This document shows positions 1 through 8,271 of a DNA stretch of 64,000 nucleotides, piece by piece. The notes beneath the pieces were generated by a model. That model was given only the letters and a program-made list of their open reading frames with translations. It ran no database searches and was not told the DNA's origin. Position 1 is the first letter of the stretch. The number at the start of each line of letters is the position of its first letter. Source of the DNA: Planctomycetota bacterium (GTDB lineage: Bacteria > Planctomycetota > Phycisphaerae > WQYP01); the NCBI GenBank assembly GCA_021790385.1, contig JAJYDW010000009.1:1-64000 (forward strand), in the 5' to 3' direction. Position numbers and translations under genes: made by a program.

Positions 1-220
1 CCACCTTCGCTTGTAAATGATTCCTACCGTAGTGTTTTATCCATTTCTGTACCGTTGTCGCGCCTGGAATCCCGTGGTGCAACCGCGCCTGGGTAATCGA
101 AGCAAATCGACCATCCTCCAACTCGTCAACCACCTGCCTCTTGAAGCACTCACTATACCGCTTTATTACCCGTACCCGCTTACCAAAACTCCTGATATTT
201 CCATTGCCATAAGTGACAAC
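1..220 (-). mobile_element. IS3-type transposase OrfA fragment (runs off the window)
   Basis: Read on the minus strand, this frame gives a peptide containing RYSECFKRQVVDELEDG, then a TQARLHHGIPG stretch and VQKWIKHYGRNHL. This is the helix-turn-helix pattern of IS3/IS911-type OrfA proteins, which bind the insertion sequence ends. The frame opens just after a TAG at 221-223 and has no ATG, GTG or TTG before the conserved part, so either the start is lost or a rare codon is used. The 3' end and any OrfB lie outside the window. Probably a remnant or the edge of an insertion sequence; the family call rests on motif memory only. Confidence 0.6.
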
Positions 221-369
221 CTATATCAGGACGTGACACTCATCCACTTAGTTCACTGCTCTGTGGCCTCCAGCGGGACGACACACTCGACTTAACCGTC
301 TCATGGAAGAAGTTTACACCACGTATCTTGGTACGGAATCAAGCGGCTGTGGGAAGACGTATTGAGGAA

Positions 370-654
370 TTACCGGCCCGGCTGCATTCTGCTGAGCGCA
401 TCTGCAATCTGCTGCCGCGATTTCGGCGACAACGTTGCCCCATTCACTCCAGCCGATGAGCCGATACCCTGCACCAGCTTGCGAGCAAGTAGATCAACCG
501 CCCTCATCTGTCGTGCACCGGCGCGGCAAGCGCTGCACATAGCCAAGTGGATGGCCAACCAGAGGCGTTCGCCGCTTCCCAAGCGCCGTTCATGGCCGAT
601 TGATGCGAGTTCCATCGCATGACGGCAGGAGTAGATGTTCCATTTTCGCCACAT
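370..654 (-). CDS. Small zinc-binding anti-sigma factor-like protein
   Basis: A 94-residue protein starting 33 bases after the ECF sigma gene, with a GGAAG ribosome site before ATG. Residues around 36-43 read HLAMCSAC, the HxxxCxxC signature of zinc-binding anti-sigma factors, which bind and inhibit a partner sigma. There is no membrane segment, so it would act in the cytoplasm, unlike the many anti-sigmas that sense the envelope. Pairing with the adjacent sigma factor follows from gene order. The signal it senses cannot be read from the sequence. Confidence 0.7.
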   Translation of the reverse strand: MWRKWNIYSCRHAMELASIGHERRLGSGERLWLAIHLAMCSACRAGARQMRAVDLLARKLVQGIGSSAGVNGATLSPKSRQQIADALSRMQPGR

Positions 655-687
655 TAAGCTTCCAGTTCAATCCAGCATGGCAACCAA

Positions 688-1290
688 TCATCCGCTTGCG
701 CCGCCAATTCCCTTACCTTCCAGGCAGGCTCGCAACCGCAAACGGGCCCGATACAGCAACACGTACAAGTTAGTCGAACTTATCTGTAATGTCTTACACA
801 CTTGCTCGGAATTCTGCCCATCCATGACCATTAGCGCGAAAGCCTGTCGCTGAGATTCCGGCAATGCTTCCATACACCGGTGTAACGCAGACAACAACTC
901 CGATTCTATGGCAGAATCTTGCGGGTCTATATGCCAGCGACGGGGCAACGTCTTCCATTTTCCAATCCGCGAAAACATTGCCTCCACCACCGAATCTTCG
1001 GGCAAGGTATCGGTTTGATCACGTTGCTGCCGACGGAAGTAATCCAGAACCTTGTGCTTCAAGATTCCAACCAGCCAGGTGGAAAACTCACACTGCCCCT
1101 GGAAGTTTTCCTTTCCCTTCAGGGCGGCAAGAAATGTTTCCTGGACGAGTTCTTCGCAGGTGGATCGGTCTTTAACCCGGAGTTTCGCATAGCGAAAAAG
1201 TATATCGCCGTACTCTTCAACCCAAAGCTCCGCCGACGGCGACTGGCGTATATTGGGTTCGTCTACCCTTACGGGTTGATTTACGCCCAC
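688..1290 (-). CDS. ECF-family RNA polymerase sigma factor
   Basis: About 200 residues with the two-domain layout of extracytoplasmic-function sigma factors. Region 2 includes RYAKLRVKDRSTCEELVQET and FSTWLVGILKHKVLDYFRR. Region 4 near the C-terminus includes LPESQRQAFALMVMDG, then a helix-turn-helix. It directs RNA polymerase to a small regulon. The frame is open to a TTG at 1302, but a GTG at 1290 has GAGGTG at a good distance upstream and is preferred. It is followed by the zinc anti-sigma gene, forming a standard sigma/anti-sigma pair. The regulon is unknown. Confidence 0.88.
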   Translation of the reverse strand: MGVNQPVRVDEPNIRQSPSAELWVEEYGDILFRYAKLRVKDRSTCEELVQETFLAALKGKENFQGQCEFSTWLVGILKHKVLDYFRRQQRDQTDTLPEDSVVEAMFSRIGKWKTLPRRWHIDPQDSAIESELLSALHRCMEALPESQRQAFALMVMDGQNSEQVCKTLQISSTNLYVLLYRARLRLRACLEGKGIGGASG

Positions 1291-1463
1291 GCACCACCTC
1301 AAGAAACCAGTAGCCCCTAACCGCCTTGCGGCCCGTAAGAAGACTCATAGCGGGCCTTCGACCCGATAAAATATACCCGCACTAGGAAGAAAGCAACCAA
1401 ATCTCATTCCATCAGATCCATGGACAACTGGATTCTGTCAGATGCGGGTACCGTAGCCCTGAC

Positions 1464-3323
1464 TTATGGCCCGTGGCCTTTGCTGGGCAGAATTTCCATC
1501 AGCGCCCATTGATTGTTGCGTTGCCAATTCCATTGCATACGCTGCCAGCGGCGCTGGGCGGCCGGGCCGTGCCCCTGAAACCAGTTCATCCAGAGCGCGT
1601 TAAACCATGGATGAACCATCGGCGACTGCCAACTGGCCAGCAAGATGGCTTTCAAATTACGGCCAGTGGGTACAAACTGCGGCAACATCTGTCGGCGCAT
1701 TAAAAACGCTACCGTGCGATGCTTCTTCCACGTCCGGCGAATCAATTTGAGTTCCATCTGTCGCAGTTGCGGCGCAGACCTGGCATGAAGTTTTCCGTTG
1801 GGGCCTTTCTGGCCCAGCAGTTTCATGTATGCCTCTGAACGGGATTTTTGCAGGCCATGCGGGCCTGTTTGTTCGGTGGCATTTTGCATCCATTTAAAAA
1901 AATTGGGCGAAAACATCTCCACCCCATAAAGCCGACAGCGGCTCACGCTGTTGAGATAATTGCCAATCCCTTCGTCCACAAAAATCACGCTATCCGGCGG
2001 CAGATCATGCTTTACCACTTCCCGCGTCTGCACCAGATTTAATTTCTGGGCGCTCTGGGCCAGCAGACGCGGAGCCATGGTGTACAAATTGTATGCGCTG
2101 CCCAACAACGTCAATAAACCCACAGTAATGGCGGTGGCGGCTTTGTCCTGCCCCATGGCCTGATCCAGCAACCACAGCGCCGCCAGAATAAGGGCCGGAA
2201 AAATATCCAGAAAGAATCGCAGGTACCCAGTGGTGTTGATGTTGGTAGGTGCCCAATAATAGAACATGTACAGCGCAGCACTGGGCACCACCCACAGCAC
2301 CAACATCAACGCCGGTTTCCAATGCACCCAAAACAGCCGCACCAGCCCCGCAATGGCCAGAGGAAACAACAGGAAAAGACCCAGGTTGGAAAATTGCTCC
2401 AACACGGTTTGCCAGTTGCCTTGCCGGGGATGAATACCGCCGGGATTGCCGATAAAGTATTTCCAGCTAAAACCAGTTTGCTCTTTGCAAAAAGCGTATC
2501 CGGTACGCCACGGCTCGCCAAACGCAACCCATTGAATAGCCGCCAGAATGGCCACGGGAATGCAAAATGCCGCCAAAACTAACACACATTCCCACCAGGA
2601 CCGCCGGGCCTGCCACCATTGCAGGGCCACAACAAAAATCAGCGGCACCACCCATAAAAATTCCGTGTACCGGATCCAACAACAAAAACCCAACGCCAAA
2701 CCCGCAATCATGCCTCGCCACATGCCGCCCTTTTCCCACCAGGCCAGCAGGTTCCAAAATCCCAGCACCGTAAAAAACAGGGCTGCGCCGTGCGAATTAG
2801 CATCATTGGCATAGGTAAGTGTTACCGGATTGCAGGCCAGCCAAATCACGCCCATCAGTGCAAGGAAATTCCCCAGCATGCGCCGAAAAATAAAAAAACT
2901 CAGCAGGCATGCCAACACCGTGCAAACCGGATCCACCAGGTACATCGCACTCGGTCCGCCGCCGATCATCCATGCCATTGCCCCAAGTACTCCCATGCCG
3001 GGCGGATACTTGGCATAAATTCGGCCATCCGGAGTTTGAATCATCATATGGCCGACAAACTGGAAAGGATTGTGCGGCGTAAAATAAAGGCGATGGTGTT
3101 CCACCAGCATGCGTGCCGTGGTCATGTAGCCATTCTGATCAACGCCGGAATTGGCCGGCTGATGAAACCCGGCAATGGCCCAGGCAACAAGCCCGACTAA
3201 AATGACCAGCAGGACATAACTGATCCACTGGCGCGGATGATTTTCCGGCGTGTGGGGAAAAATCGCCGCCGGCTGGAACGAAAGTGGCACCGCCACCGCC
3301 GGCGATAGCGTAGCCGTTTTCAT
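1464..3323 (-). CDS. GT-C type membrane glycosyltransferase (ArnT/PMT-like)
   Basis: A polytopic membrane protein of about 619 residues with many hydrophobic segments from residue 40 to 430 and a soluble C-terminal third. The first loop carries GVDQNGYMTTARML and, further on, YAKYPPGMGVLGA. This arrangement, an acidic residue in the first periplasmic loop and a YPPG motif, is typical of GT-39/ArnT-like enzymes that move a sugar from a polyprenyl-phosphate carrier. Substrate unknown. The frame opens at 3338, but the ATG at 3323 has an AACAGG site and is preferred. It is the last gene of the lipoprotein-thiL-tsaE operon, with no visible link to those functions. Confidence 0.72.
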   Translation of the reverse strand: MKTATLSPAVAVPLSFQPAAIFPHTPENHPRQWISYVLLVILVGLVAWAIAGFHQPANSGVDQNGYMTTARMLVEHHRLYFTPHNPFQFVGHMMIQTPDGRIYAKYPPGMGVLGAMAWMIGGGPSAMYLVDPVCTVLACLLSFFIFRRMLGNFLALMGVIWLACNPVTLTYANDANSHGAALFFTVLGFWNLLAWWEKGGMWRGMIAGLALGFCCWIRYTEFLWVVPLIFVVALQWWQARRSWWECVLVLAAFCIPVAILAAIQWVAFGEPWRTGYAFCKEQTGFSWKYFIGNPGGIHPRQGNWQTVLEQFSNLGLFLLFPLAIAGLVRLFWVHWKPALMLVLWVVPSAALYMFYYWAPTNINTTGYLRFFLDIFPALILAALWLLDQAMGQDKAATAITVGLLTLLGSAYNLYTMAPRLLAQSAQKLNLVQTREVVKHDLPPDSVIFVDEGIGNYLNSVSRCRLYGVEMFSPNFFKWMQNATEQTGPHGLQKSRSEAYMKLLGQKGPNGKLHARSAPQLRQMELKLIRRTWKKHRTVAFLMRRQMLPQFVPTGRNLKAILLASWQSPMVHPWFNALWMNWFQGHGPAAQRRWQRMQWNWQRNNQWALMEILPSKGHGP

Positions 3324-3396
3324 GAGTACCTGTTCCATGTTAGTAACTGCGGCATCTTAAGAAGGGAAACGCTTCAGCAAGGCTCTTGTTGCAACA

Positions 3397-3915
3397 TTAC
3401 TGAGATCGATGATCGGCCAACATCCGCGGCCAGTTTGCCACCACCAATTCCAGCAACCGCCGGGACATGGGGCCGCCGGCGTTCATGCACCACCGACGGC
3501 TGCATTCCGCTTCCACCGTACCGACAATCGCCAGATGGTCTGCCGGCAGCAAACTCGGCACCCGCGAAGCCCATTCCAATACCACCAGGCCGTTTTGCTC
3601 CAGCAGTTCCTCCAAGCCCACGGCTGCAAATTGATCCGCATCCCGCACCCGGTAAGCATCCAGATGATACAACGTTTTCGATCCTGGACGACTGGCATCG
3701 GCCTGGTAGATATTGAGCAGACAATACGTAGGGCTGCATACCAGTGAACAATCTTCCACCTGCGCCCCAACCGCCATGCCGCGAACCAGTTGCGTTTTTC
3801 CCACACCCAGAATGCCGTCTAAGGCAATGCACGTTCCGGGCTGGGCGAATTGTCCGATCAGTTGGCCCCAGGCCAGCGTTTGCTCGGTGGATGTCGTGCT
3901 GATGGTGGTGCTCAT
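3397..3915 (-). CDS. tsaE: tRNA threonylcarbamoyladenosine biosynthesis ATPase TsaE
   Basis: A 172-residue cytoplasmic P-loop protein, the normal TsaE length. The Walker A motif GILGVGKTQLVRG lies near residue 35. The family blocks SPTYCLLNIYQ and LYHLDAYRV follow, and the C-terminal half has LVVLEWASRV. TsaE works with TsaB and TsaD to make t6A37 on ANN-decoding tRNAs. Its start codon overlaps the thiL stop by four bases (ATGA), implying translational coupling. tsaB and tsaD are not in the window. Confidence 0.93.
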   Translation of the reverse strand: MSTTISTTSTEQTLAWGQLIGQFAQPGTCIALDGILGVGKTQLVRGMAVGAQVEDCSLVCSPTYCLLNIYQADASRPGSKTLYHLDAYRVRDADQFAAVGLEELLEQNGLVVLEWASRVPSLLPADHLAIVGTVEAECSRRWCMNAGGPMSRRLLELVVANWPRMLADHRSQ

Positions 3916-4853
3916 GGTTTGGCACTTTCATATTCCCAACCACCGCCCGGCCAGGGTTGCGGTGTGCCGTGGCCATCTAGTAAAACGAATTGCTGTTGAG
4001 TGGTTATCGTGCCGATCACCGTAAGTTCCACCGCCAAATCCAGGGCCAGGATGCGGGGAACATCGGCGGGAGTAAGCGTGAACAGTAATTCATAATCTTC
4101 GCCATCGGTCAGGGCGTGGTCCAAGGCGGATCGGCCATCGGTGCCGGCCAATGTATGCGCATCGGGGTGAATTGGAATGCGGGCCGCTTCCACCACTGCC
4201 CCCACGCCGGAAGCCGCCAGCAGGCGGGGCAAATCCTGGGCCAGACCATCGGAAACATCCATCATGGCATGAATGTCTGCAACACGATGGATGGCCTGAG
4301 CCTCGGCAATACGTGGTATAAAGGTCAGGTGCCGGCCCAAAATACTGCCACCCACACGCCCGGTCAGGACAATGGCATCGCCGGCAACCGCACCACTGCG
4401 CCGCACCGGAGCAGTGCTTGAATCGCCCATGGCCGCTACGGTAATGGCCAGACGCTGGTCCCAGACGGCGGTGTCTCCGCCGACAATCGGACATTCAAAT
4501 GCTGCCGCGGCTGATTCACAACCCCGGAATAATTCCTGGACCATTTCCGTCGAAGCCGCATGGGGCAACGCTACCGCAATGAGAAGCGCCTGCGGTCGGC
4601 AAGCCATGGCGGCACAATCGGAAAGGCATCTGTTTACTGCCTTCGCCCCGGCCTGGCGAGGTGTATGTTCGCGCAGATCAAAATGCACCTGGTCCAGGGC
4701 TTGATCTATTTTCAGCAGAGCCAGGGCTGCGCCGGACTGGTCGGCCGTGCCACGCAAAACCACGCCCGCCATGTCATCGCCAATACCGACCGGCACGTGG
4801 GAATAGCGACGGGCATTGGCGGCAAACCAGGCGAGTAAATCATTTTCGCGCAT
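3912..4853 (-). CDS. thiL: Thiamine-monophosphate kinase
   Basis: About 313 residues with the ThiL/PurM-like ATP-binding fold. It phosphorylates thiamine monophosphate to the diphosphate cofactor. Visible blocks are VGIGDDMAG near the N-terminus, CLSDCAAMACRPQALL, GGDTAVWDQRLAITVAAMGD, DVSDGLAQDLPRL and DGEDYELLF. The frame extends upstream to 4889, but that start would overlap the lipoprotein gene; the ATG at 4853 begins MRENDLLAWF, the usual ThiL N-terminus. It sits between the lipoprotein gene and tsaE, overlapping the latter. Confidence 0.93.
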   Translation of the reverse strand: MRENDLLAWFAANARRYSHVPVGIGDDMAGVVLRGTADQSGAALALLKIDQALDQVHFDLREHTPRQAGAKAVNRCLSDCAAMACRPQALLIAVALPHAASTEMVQELFRGCESAAAAFECPIVGGDTAVWDQRLAITVAAMGDSSTAPVRRSGAVAGDAIVLTGRVGGSILGRHLTFIPRIAEAQAIHRVADIHAMMDVSDGLAQDLPRLLAASGVGAVVEAARIPIHPDAHTLAGTDGRSALDHALTDGEDYELLFTLTPADVPRILALDLAVELTVIGTITTQQQFVLLDGHGTPQPWPGGGWEYESAKP

Positions 4854-4875
4854 GTTGGTTATTCTAATCAATAGA

Positions 4876-5811
4876 CTAGCGAGAGCCACCAGCCTGGTCC
4901 ACGCGCATCACCTTCAGGCCGGAAAACCGGGGCGTAGCGAATGCAAAACGCGGGGGTACGCGCAGAGTTAATGAAGCGTGGGCCAGCTTTAATGTTAAGT
5001 GCGCCCGGGCTGCGGGATACCAGATATCCACGCGAAATGGCACCTTGGGTGCACCGGCTACGGGGCGTTGGCCGCGGATGGCCACTGGACGATAATAGCT
5101 CAAACTTGCCGCCGCCACACTGCGACCCTCTCTATCAAAACGAATCACGGCGGTGATTTCTCCGCGACGGCGATTAAAAAATAACATCCGTTGAATCCAC
5201 GTATGCCCATTTTTACCCAGATGGATCACATATATGCGATTGAGCGAAGAACGGCTGGCCGCGGTCATGGCCAGCCGCTGCCGGGCGGTCTGGTACAACC
5301 CGGTAATGGCCAGCATCTGCAATACGCGCCGCGGATCGATGGGCATAACCTCCGGCGACGCAGTTGGTCCCGTGGCATGCGAAGATGGCTCGACCCAGGC
5401 TTGCTTGCTGTGATGATTGATCATCCAGGAATGGGTCTGATTCATTCCCAGTTCAAAGGCATTCTGCCCAAGATACGTACCAATCAGCAGCATATTCGCT
5501 GGTGCACGATGCAAAGCATCAGTCAAGGCCGGTGTCTGATCGACCATGAGCGTGCCATTAGCCTGAAATTGTTGCCGATGGCCATGCCGACCACGATAGG
5601 CCAGGGTGATGGAACCCGTGGCCCGCAATGTGGCCAAAGCGGCGGCGCGGGAGTTGATGATGGCCAATTGCTGACCCAAGGTCAAAAATGGTGCCGGTAC
5701 CAGCGGCTTATGGACAACAACCTGCTGCTGTGAACAGCCCACCGGTACCATCAACAGCACCGCCAGGAGAACAAAAAAGCGGTGGTCTGGGCGAACGCGA
5801 ATGCTCATCAT
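4876..5811 (-). CDS. Outer-membrane-type lipoprotein (LolB/DUF4292-like)
   Basis: A 311-residue protein with an N-terminal signal of RVRPDHRFF, a hydrophobic stretch and the lipobox PVGC, so cleavage and lipid attachment at Cys26 are expected. The mature part has alternating beta-type segments such as ATGSITLAYRGRHG and VDIWYPAARAHLTLKL, which resemble the LolB/LolA-like lipoprotein-carrier fold. Start: ATGATG after GAAAGG. It is the first gene of the operon with thiL and tsaE. The precise family is uncertain; lipoprotein status is clear. Confidence 0.72.
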   Translation of the reverse strand: MMSIRVRPDHRFFVLLAVLLMVPVGCSQQQVVVHKPLVPAPFLTLGQQLAIINSRAAALATLRATGSITLAYRGRHGHRQQFQANGTLMVDQTPALTDALHRAPANMLLIGTYLGQNAFELGMNQTHSWMINHHSKQAWVEPSSHATGPTASPEVMPIDPRRVLQMLAITGLYQTARQRLAMTAASRSSLNRIYVIHLGKNGHTWIQRMLFFNRRRGEITAVIRFDREGRSVAAASLSYYRPVAIRGQRPVAGAPKVPFRVDIWYPAARAHLTLKLAHASLTLRVPPRFAFATPRFSGLKVMRVDQAGGSR

Positions 5812-6161
5812 GACCTTTCATTGGCGAAACGCCGGCCCGTGCATCGGCTTCATGAGGTAACAAACCCACACCATCGGCACCGGTCGGACCAAAAACGCCG
5901 CTGAATCCATTTTACGTTCATCCGGCGCACCAGCCAAGCCCATTGACAGACACGGTGTTAGACGGGGTATGGGAGGGAATAACGTACCCGGGAGTCGGGT
6001 GACGGTATATATTTTATCACCACAAAGGGCGCAGGCTGTGTGCCGTGGCGCGACCAACGGTTGCGGCTTTATGGGCGTGGTGAGGCGAGCATGTGGCGGC
6101 AGAGGGTTATTGCCCACGAAGCTATGGCCGGAGTGCGGCGGAATATGCCAAAAGATTTTTC

Positions 6162-6189
6162 TTGCATTGTCTGCGGCAGTTGTTATACT
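6162..6189 (+). promoter_or_regulatory. Sigma-70-type promoter of the orphan RNA
   Basis: TTGCAT at 6162-6167 and TATACT at 6184-6189 are separated by 16 bases. The expected start is near 6196-6198, just before the 5' strand of the RNA's end-to-end stem. Near-consensus spacing and the immediately following structure make this convincing by eye. Confidence 0.6.
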
Positions 6190-6196
6190 CAGTGTT

Positions 6197-6394
6197 GTAG
6201 CCACCGCAGGTCGCAATGGCGGGGTTATCGAAAAATGCGCCTGACCAAGGCGCAAGCCGTGAGGCCGAAAACCCGTAGCGACCGCCAAGTGGATTGATCC
6301 GTCGCCGAAAGGTGCCTGAACGCAAGTCTCCTCAAAATCTGGCACCCGACAGGATGTGATGAATCTGCTTTCCAGAAAAAGCGGTGGCTTTTTT
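6197..6394 (+). ncRNA. Structured orphan non-coding RNA, about 195 nt, family not recognised
   Basis: The region has a promoter in front and a T-run behind. The two ends pair perfectly: AGCCACCGC at 6199-6207 with GCGGTGGCT at 6381-6389. Inside are GGTCGC 6209-6214 with GCGACC 6278-6283, GGGTT 6222-6226 with AACCC 6270-6274, a 7-bp hairpin TGCGCCT 6236-6242 with AGGCGCA 6248-6254, and GCC/GGC closing a GTGA tetraloop at 6259-6262. A second domain has GTCG 6301-6304 with CGAC 6347-6350 and GGTGCC 6311-6316 with GGCACC 6341-6346. GNRA-type loops on this strand argue for plus-strand transcription. I compared it from memory with 6S, SRP, tmRNA, RNase P and the common riboswitches and found no match. 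Confidence 0.6.
6376..6394 (+). terminator. Rho-independent terminator of the orphan RNA
   Basis: AAAAAGC at 6376-6382 and GCTTTTT at 6387-6393 form a 7-bp stem with loop GGTG, continuing into a T-run. The GCGGTGGCT part is also the 3' strand of the RNA's closing stem, so two alternative pairings compete here. Confidence 0.55.
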
Positions 6395-6399
6395 CGTTT

Positions 6400-6429
6400 T
6401 TGCACCACGCCGCGGTTTCTGGTTACAAT
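6400..6429 (+). promoter_or_regulatory. Promoter for the deoxyhypusine synthase homologue
   Basis: TTGCAC at 6400-6405 and TACAAT at 6424-6429 with an 18-base spacer, directly after the orphan RNA terminator. It would give a leader of about 190 bases before the ATG at 6625. The leader contains a CCGCC/GGCGG hairpin near 6460 and a GGC-rich structured stretch around 6489-6525. No known riboswitch was recognised. Confidence 0.4.
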
Positions 6430-6624
6430 TTGGATGTGAAAAGTGGAATCCTCCCCGCCCAGGCTGTGGCGGGTGAGGTTTGGATTTAACAGGCAAGGGC
6501 TGCGGCAACCTGGCCGGCAGAATTTATGAATATCTCATGCAACGCTCACGATTTACCGCCCGGTGCGGTGTTGTGATGGGCGTTGCTGGTAATGTTGAAC
6601 ACAGTTTTTCAGGAGAATTTTTCC

Positions 6625-7773
6625 ATGGCTAAACCAACCCGTAAAGACCTGCTGCGTTACCCCATTGAACATATTGACATCACCAGAGAACCGGGCATTG
6701 TATCCGTAGTGGAGGCGATGAAGTCCATGGCCTTTTCGGCCCGCGATCTGCACCGCGCTTCAGACATTTACGACCGCATGTTACGCGATACTTCGTGCGC
6801 GGTTATTTTAACGCTGGCCGGTTCACTTATTTCCGCAGGGCTGAAAAAGATTATTGTGGACCTGCTGGAAAATAACATGGTGGATGCCATTGTTTCCACC
6901 GGGGCCAACATTGTAGATCAGGATTTTTTTGAAGCGCTGGGCTTCCGCCATTACCTTGGATCGCAATACATGGATGATGCCACCCTGCGCGATCTGCATA
7001 TCGACCGCATATATGATACATACATTGATGAAGATCAACTGCGCATCTGCGATGACACCACGCGGCTGATCTGCGATTCGCTGCCGGCCCGTCCACATTC
7101 CAGCCGGGAATTTATTCAGGCCATGGGCCGCTACCTGGTGGATCATGCCAAAGACCGCAAGAGCATTGTTTTAACCTGTTATGAAAAGGGCGTGCCAATT
7201 TTCTGCCCGGCGTTTTCCGATTGCTCGGCGGGTTTCGGATTGATTGTGCATCAACTGGCGCGGCCTAATGGCCACCTGAGCCTGGATTCCGCCAAGGACT
7301 TCCGTGAATTAACGCAGATCAAGGTGATGAACCGCGAAACCGGCATTGTGATGATCGGCGGCGGCGTACCGAAGAATTTCACGCAGGATATTGTGGTGGC
7401 GGCGGAAATACTGGGTGCGGACGCCCCCATGCACAAGTATGCTATTCAAATTACTGTGGCCGATGTGCGCGATGGTGCGCTTTCCAGTTCTACCCTGCGT
7501 GAAGCCAGCAGTTGGGGCAAGGTGGATACTGTTTATGAACAGATGGTGTATGCCGAAGCCACGCTGGCATTTCCGCTGATTGCCGGGTATGCGTACCACA
7601 AAAAAGGTTATAAGGCCCGCAAGGGAATGAATTTTGCGGCCCGACTGGATGCGATGGATAAAGCCTCCAGCGGTAAAATAACGGAAATAAACAAGGTGCG
7701 ATTGGCCAAGGAAACGCGGCGATTGCAGCCTGGCAAGGGGGCTCGCCGCCCCGCCGCGAGCGGTGCCATATAA
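6625..7773 (+). CDS. Deoxyhypusine synthase-family protein (polyamine-type NAD enzyme)
   Basis: A 382-residue cytoplasmic protein resembling deoxyhypusine synthase throughout. Examples are LTLAGSLISAGLKKIIVDLL, IVSTGANIVDQDFFEALG, VPIFCPAFSDCSAGFG, VMIGGGVPKNF, and a C-terminal SSWGKVD where the family keeps its catalytic lysine (SWGK). In eukaryotes the enzyme transfers an aminobutyl group from spermidine to eIF5A. Bacteria lack that target, and bacterial homologues have been linked to homospermidine-type or guanidino-polyamine synthesis, so the substrate here is probably a small amine. The upstream ATG at 6583 lacks a ribosome site, while AGGAG precedes 6625. Confidence 0.85.
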   Translation: MAKPTRKDLLRYPIEHIDITREPGIVSVVEAMKSMAFSARDLHRASDIYDRMLRDTSCAVILTLAGSLISAGLKKIIVDLLENNMVDAIVSTGANIVDQDFFEALGFRHYLGSQYMDDATLRDLHIDRIYDTYIDEDQLRICDDTTRLICDSLPARPHSSREFIQAMGRYLVDHAKDRKSIVLTCYEKGVPIFCPAFSDCSAGFGLIVHQLARPNGHLSLDSAKDFRELTQIKVMNRETGIVMIGGGVPKNFTQDIVVAAEILGADAPMHKYAIQITVADVRDGALSSSTLREASSWGKVDTVYEQMVYAEATLAFPLIAGYAYHKKGYKARKGMNFAARLDAMDKASSGKITEINKVRLAKETRRLQPGKGARRPAASGAI

Positions 7774-7932
7774 GCGGGTATTACTACGGGCAACAAGGCG
7801 ATGCCATGCCGCCGGGGTATAGGTTACAGTAGCGGATGCCGCGGCATTTGGGGCGGGCGGCGGTCCGGCGGTAAGCTGGGGCCGGGAGCGGTGGCGAAGG
7901 GAAACGGCATCTGCTACGATAGGGTGATTCAA

Positions 7933-8007
7933 CGGGGCGTAGCTCAGCTTGGCTAGAGCGCTTGGTTCGGGACCAAGAGGTCGCAGGTTCAAATCCTGTC
8001 GCCCCGA
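7933..8007 (+). tRNA. tRNA-Pro (anticodon CGG)
   Basis: Acceptor stem CGGGGCG at 7933-7939 pairs with CGCCCCG at 8000-8006, discriminator A at 8007. The D-arm TAGCTCAGC, anticodon stem CTTGG/CCAAG with loop TTCGGGA, and T-arm AGGTTCAAATCCT are all standard. Anticodon CGG reads the CCG proline codon. CCA is not encoded. Its 3' half is the integration target of the mobile element, whose insertion kept this copy whole. Confidence 0.95.
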
Positions 8008-8010
8008 TTT
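7961..8010 (+). repeat. attL: 50-bp direct repeat within tRNA-Pro
   Basis: This 50-base stretch, from the anticodon stem through the discriminator base and three T residues, is repeated exactly at 17811-17860. Beyond it the sequences diverge on both sides, so the limits of the crossover core are clear. Confidence 0.92.
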
Positions 8011-8143
8011 CCACGAAGAGTCAAAAACCCCAAAAAACCGCATATTCATTGGCTTTTTTTGCTGATTTAATCTGTTTCTTTTCAAATCCAGATTGCATCA
8101 CTTTGCACGCAAAAGCGTAAATAAGAGGCTTTGGGCGCAAAGT

Positions 8144-8170
8144 TTGGTCCCACCCTTGGACCCACTTGCC
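8144..8170 (+). repeat. 27-bp subterminal direct repeat (left copy)
   Basis: Begins TTGGTCCCACCCTTGGACCC and ends ACTTGCC. An identical copy lies at 17744-17770, and a shorter TTGGTCCCACTTGC relative is at about 8251-8264. All lie just inside the element ends, which is where integrases and recombination directionality factors bind. Arm-type binding sites are the likely role; this is inference from position. Confidence 0.55.
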
Positions 8171-8271
8171 TTGAAAAAAACCTCCCAAAAAGTATTGAAA
8201 ATAAGGCTTTTTTGCAGTTTTTCACTGGATGGTCATTTTCGACGGGGTTTTTTGGTCCCACTTGCTCCCGT

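Noticed and set aside
6199..6250. c-di-GMP (GEMM) riboswitch
   Set aside because: Short similarities such as GGCGGGGTTA and GAACGCAAGTCTCC occur, but they are in the wrong order and the conserved core is missing.
5818..6408. A 196-codon minus-strand frame antisense to the orphan RNA
   Set aside because: The translation has no recognisable domain, is rich in Pro, Arg and Cys as expected for noise, and overlaps the promoter and structured RNA.
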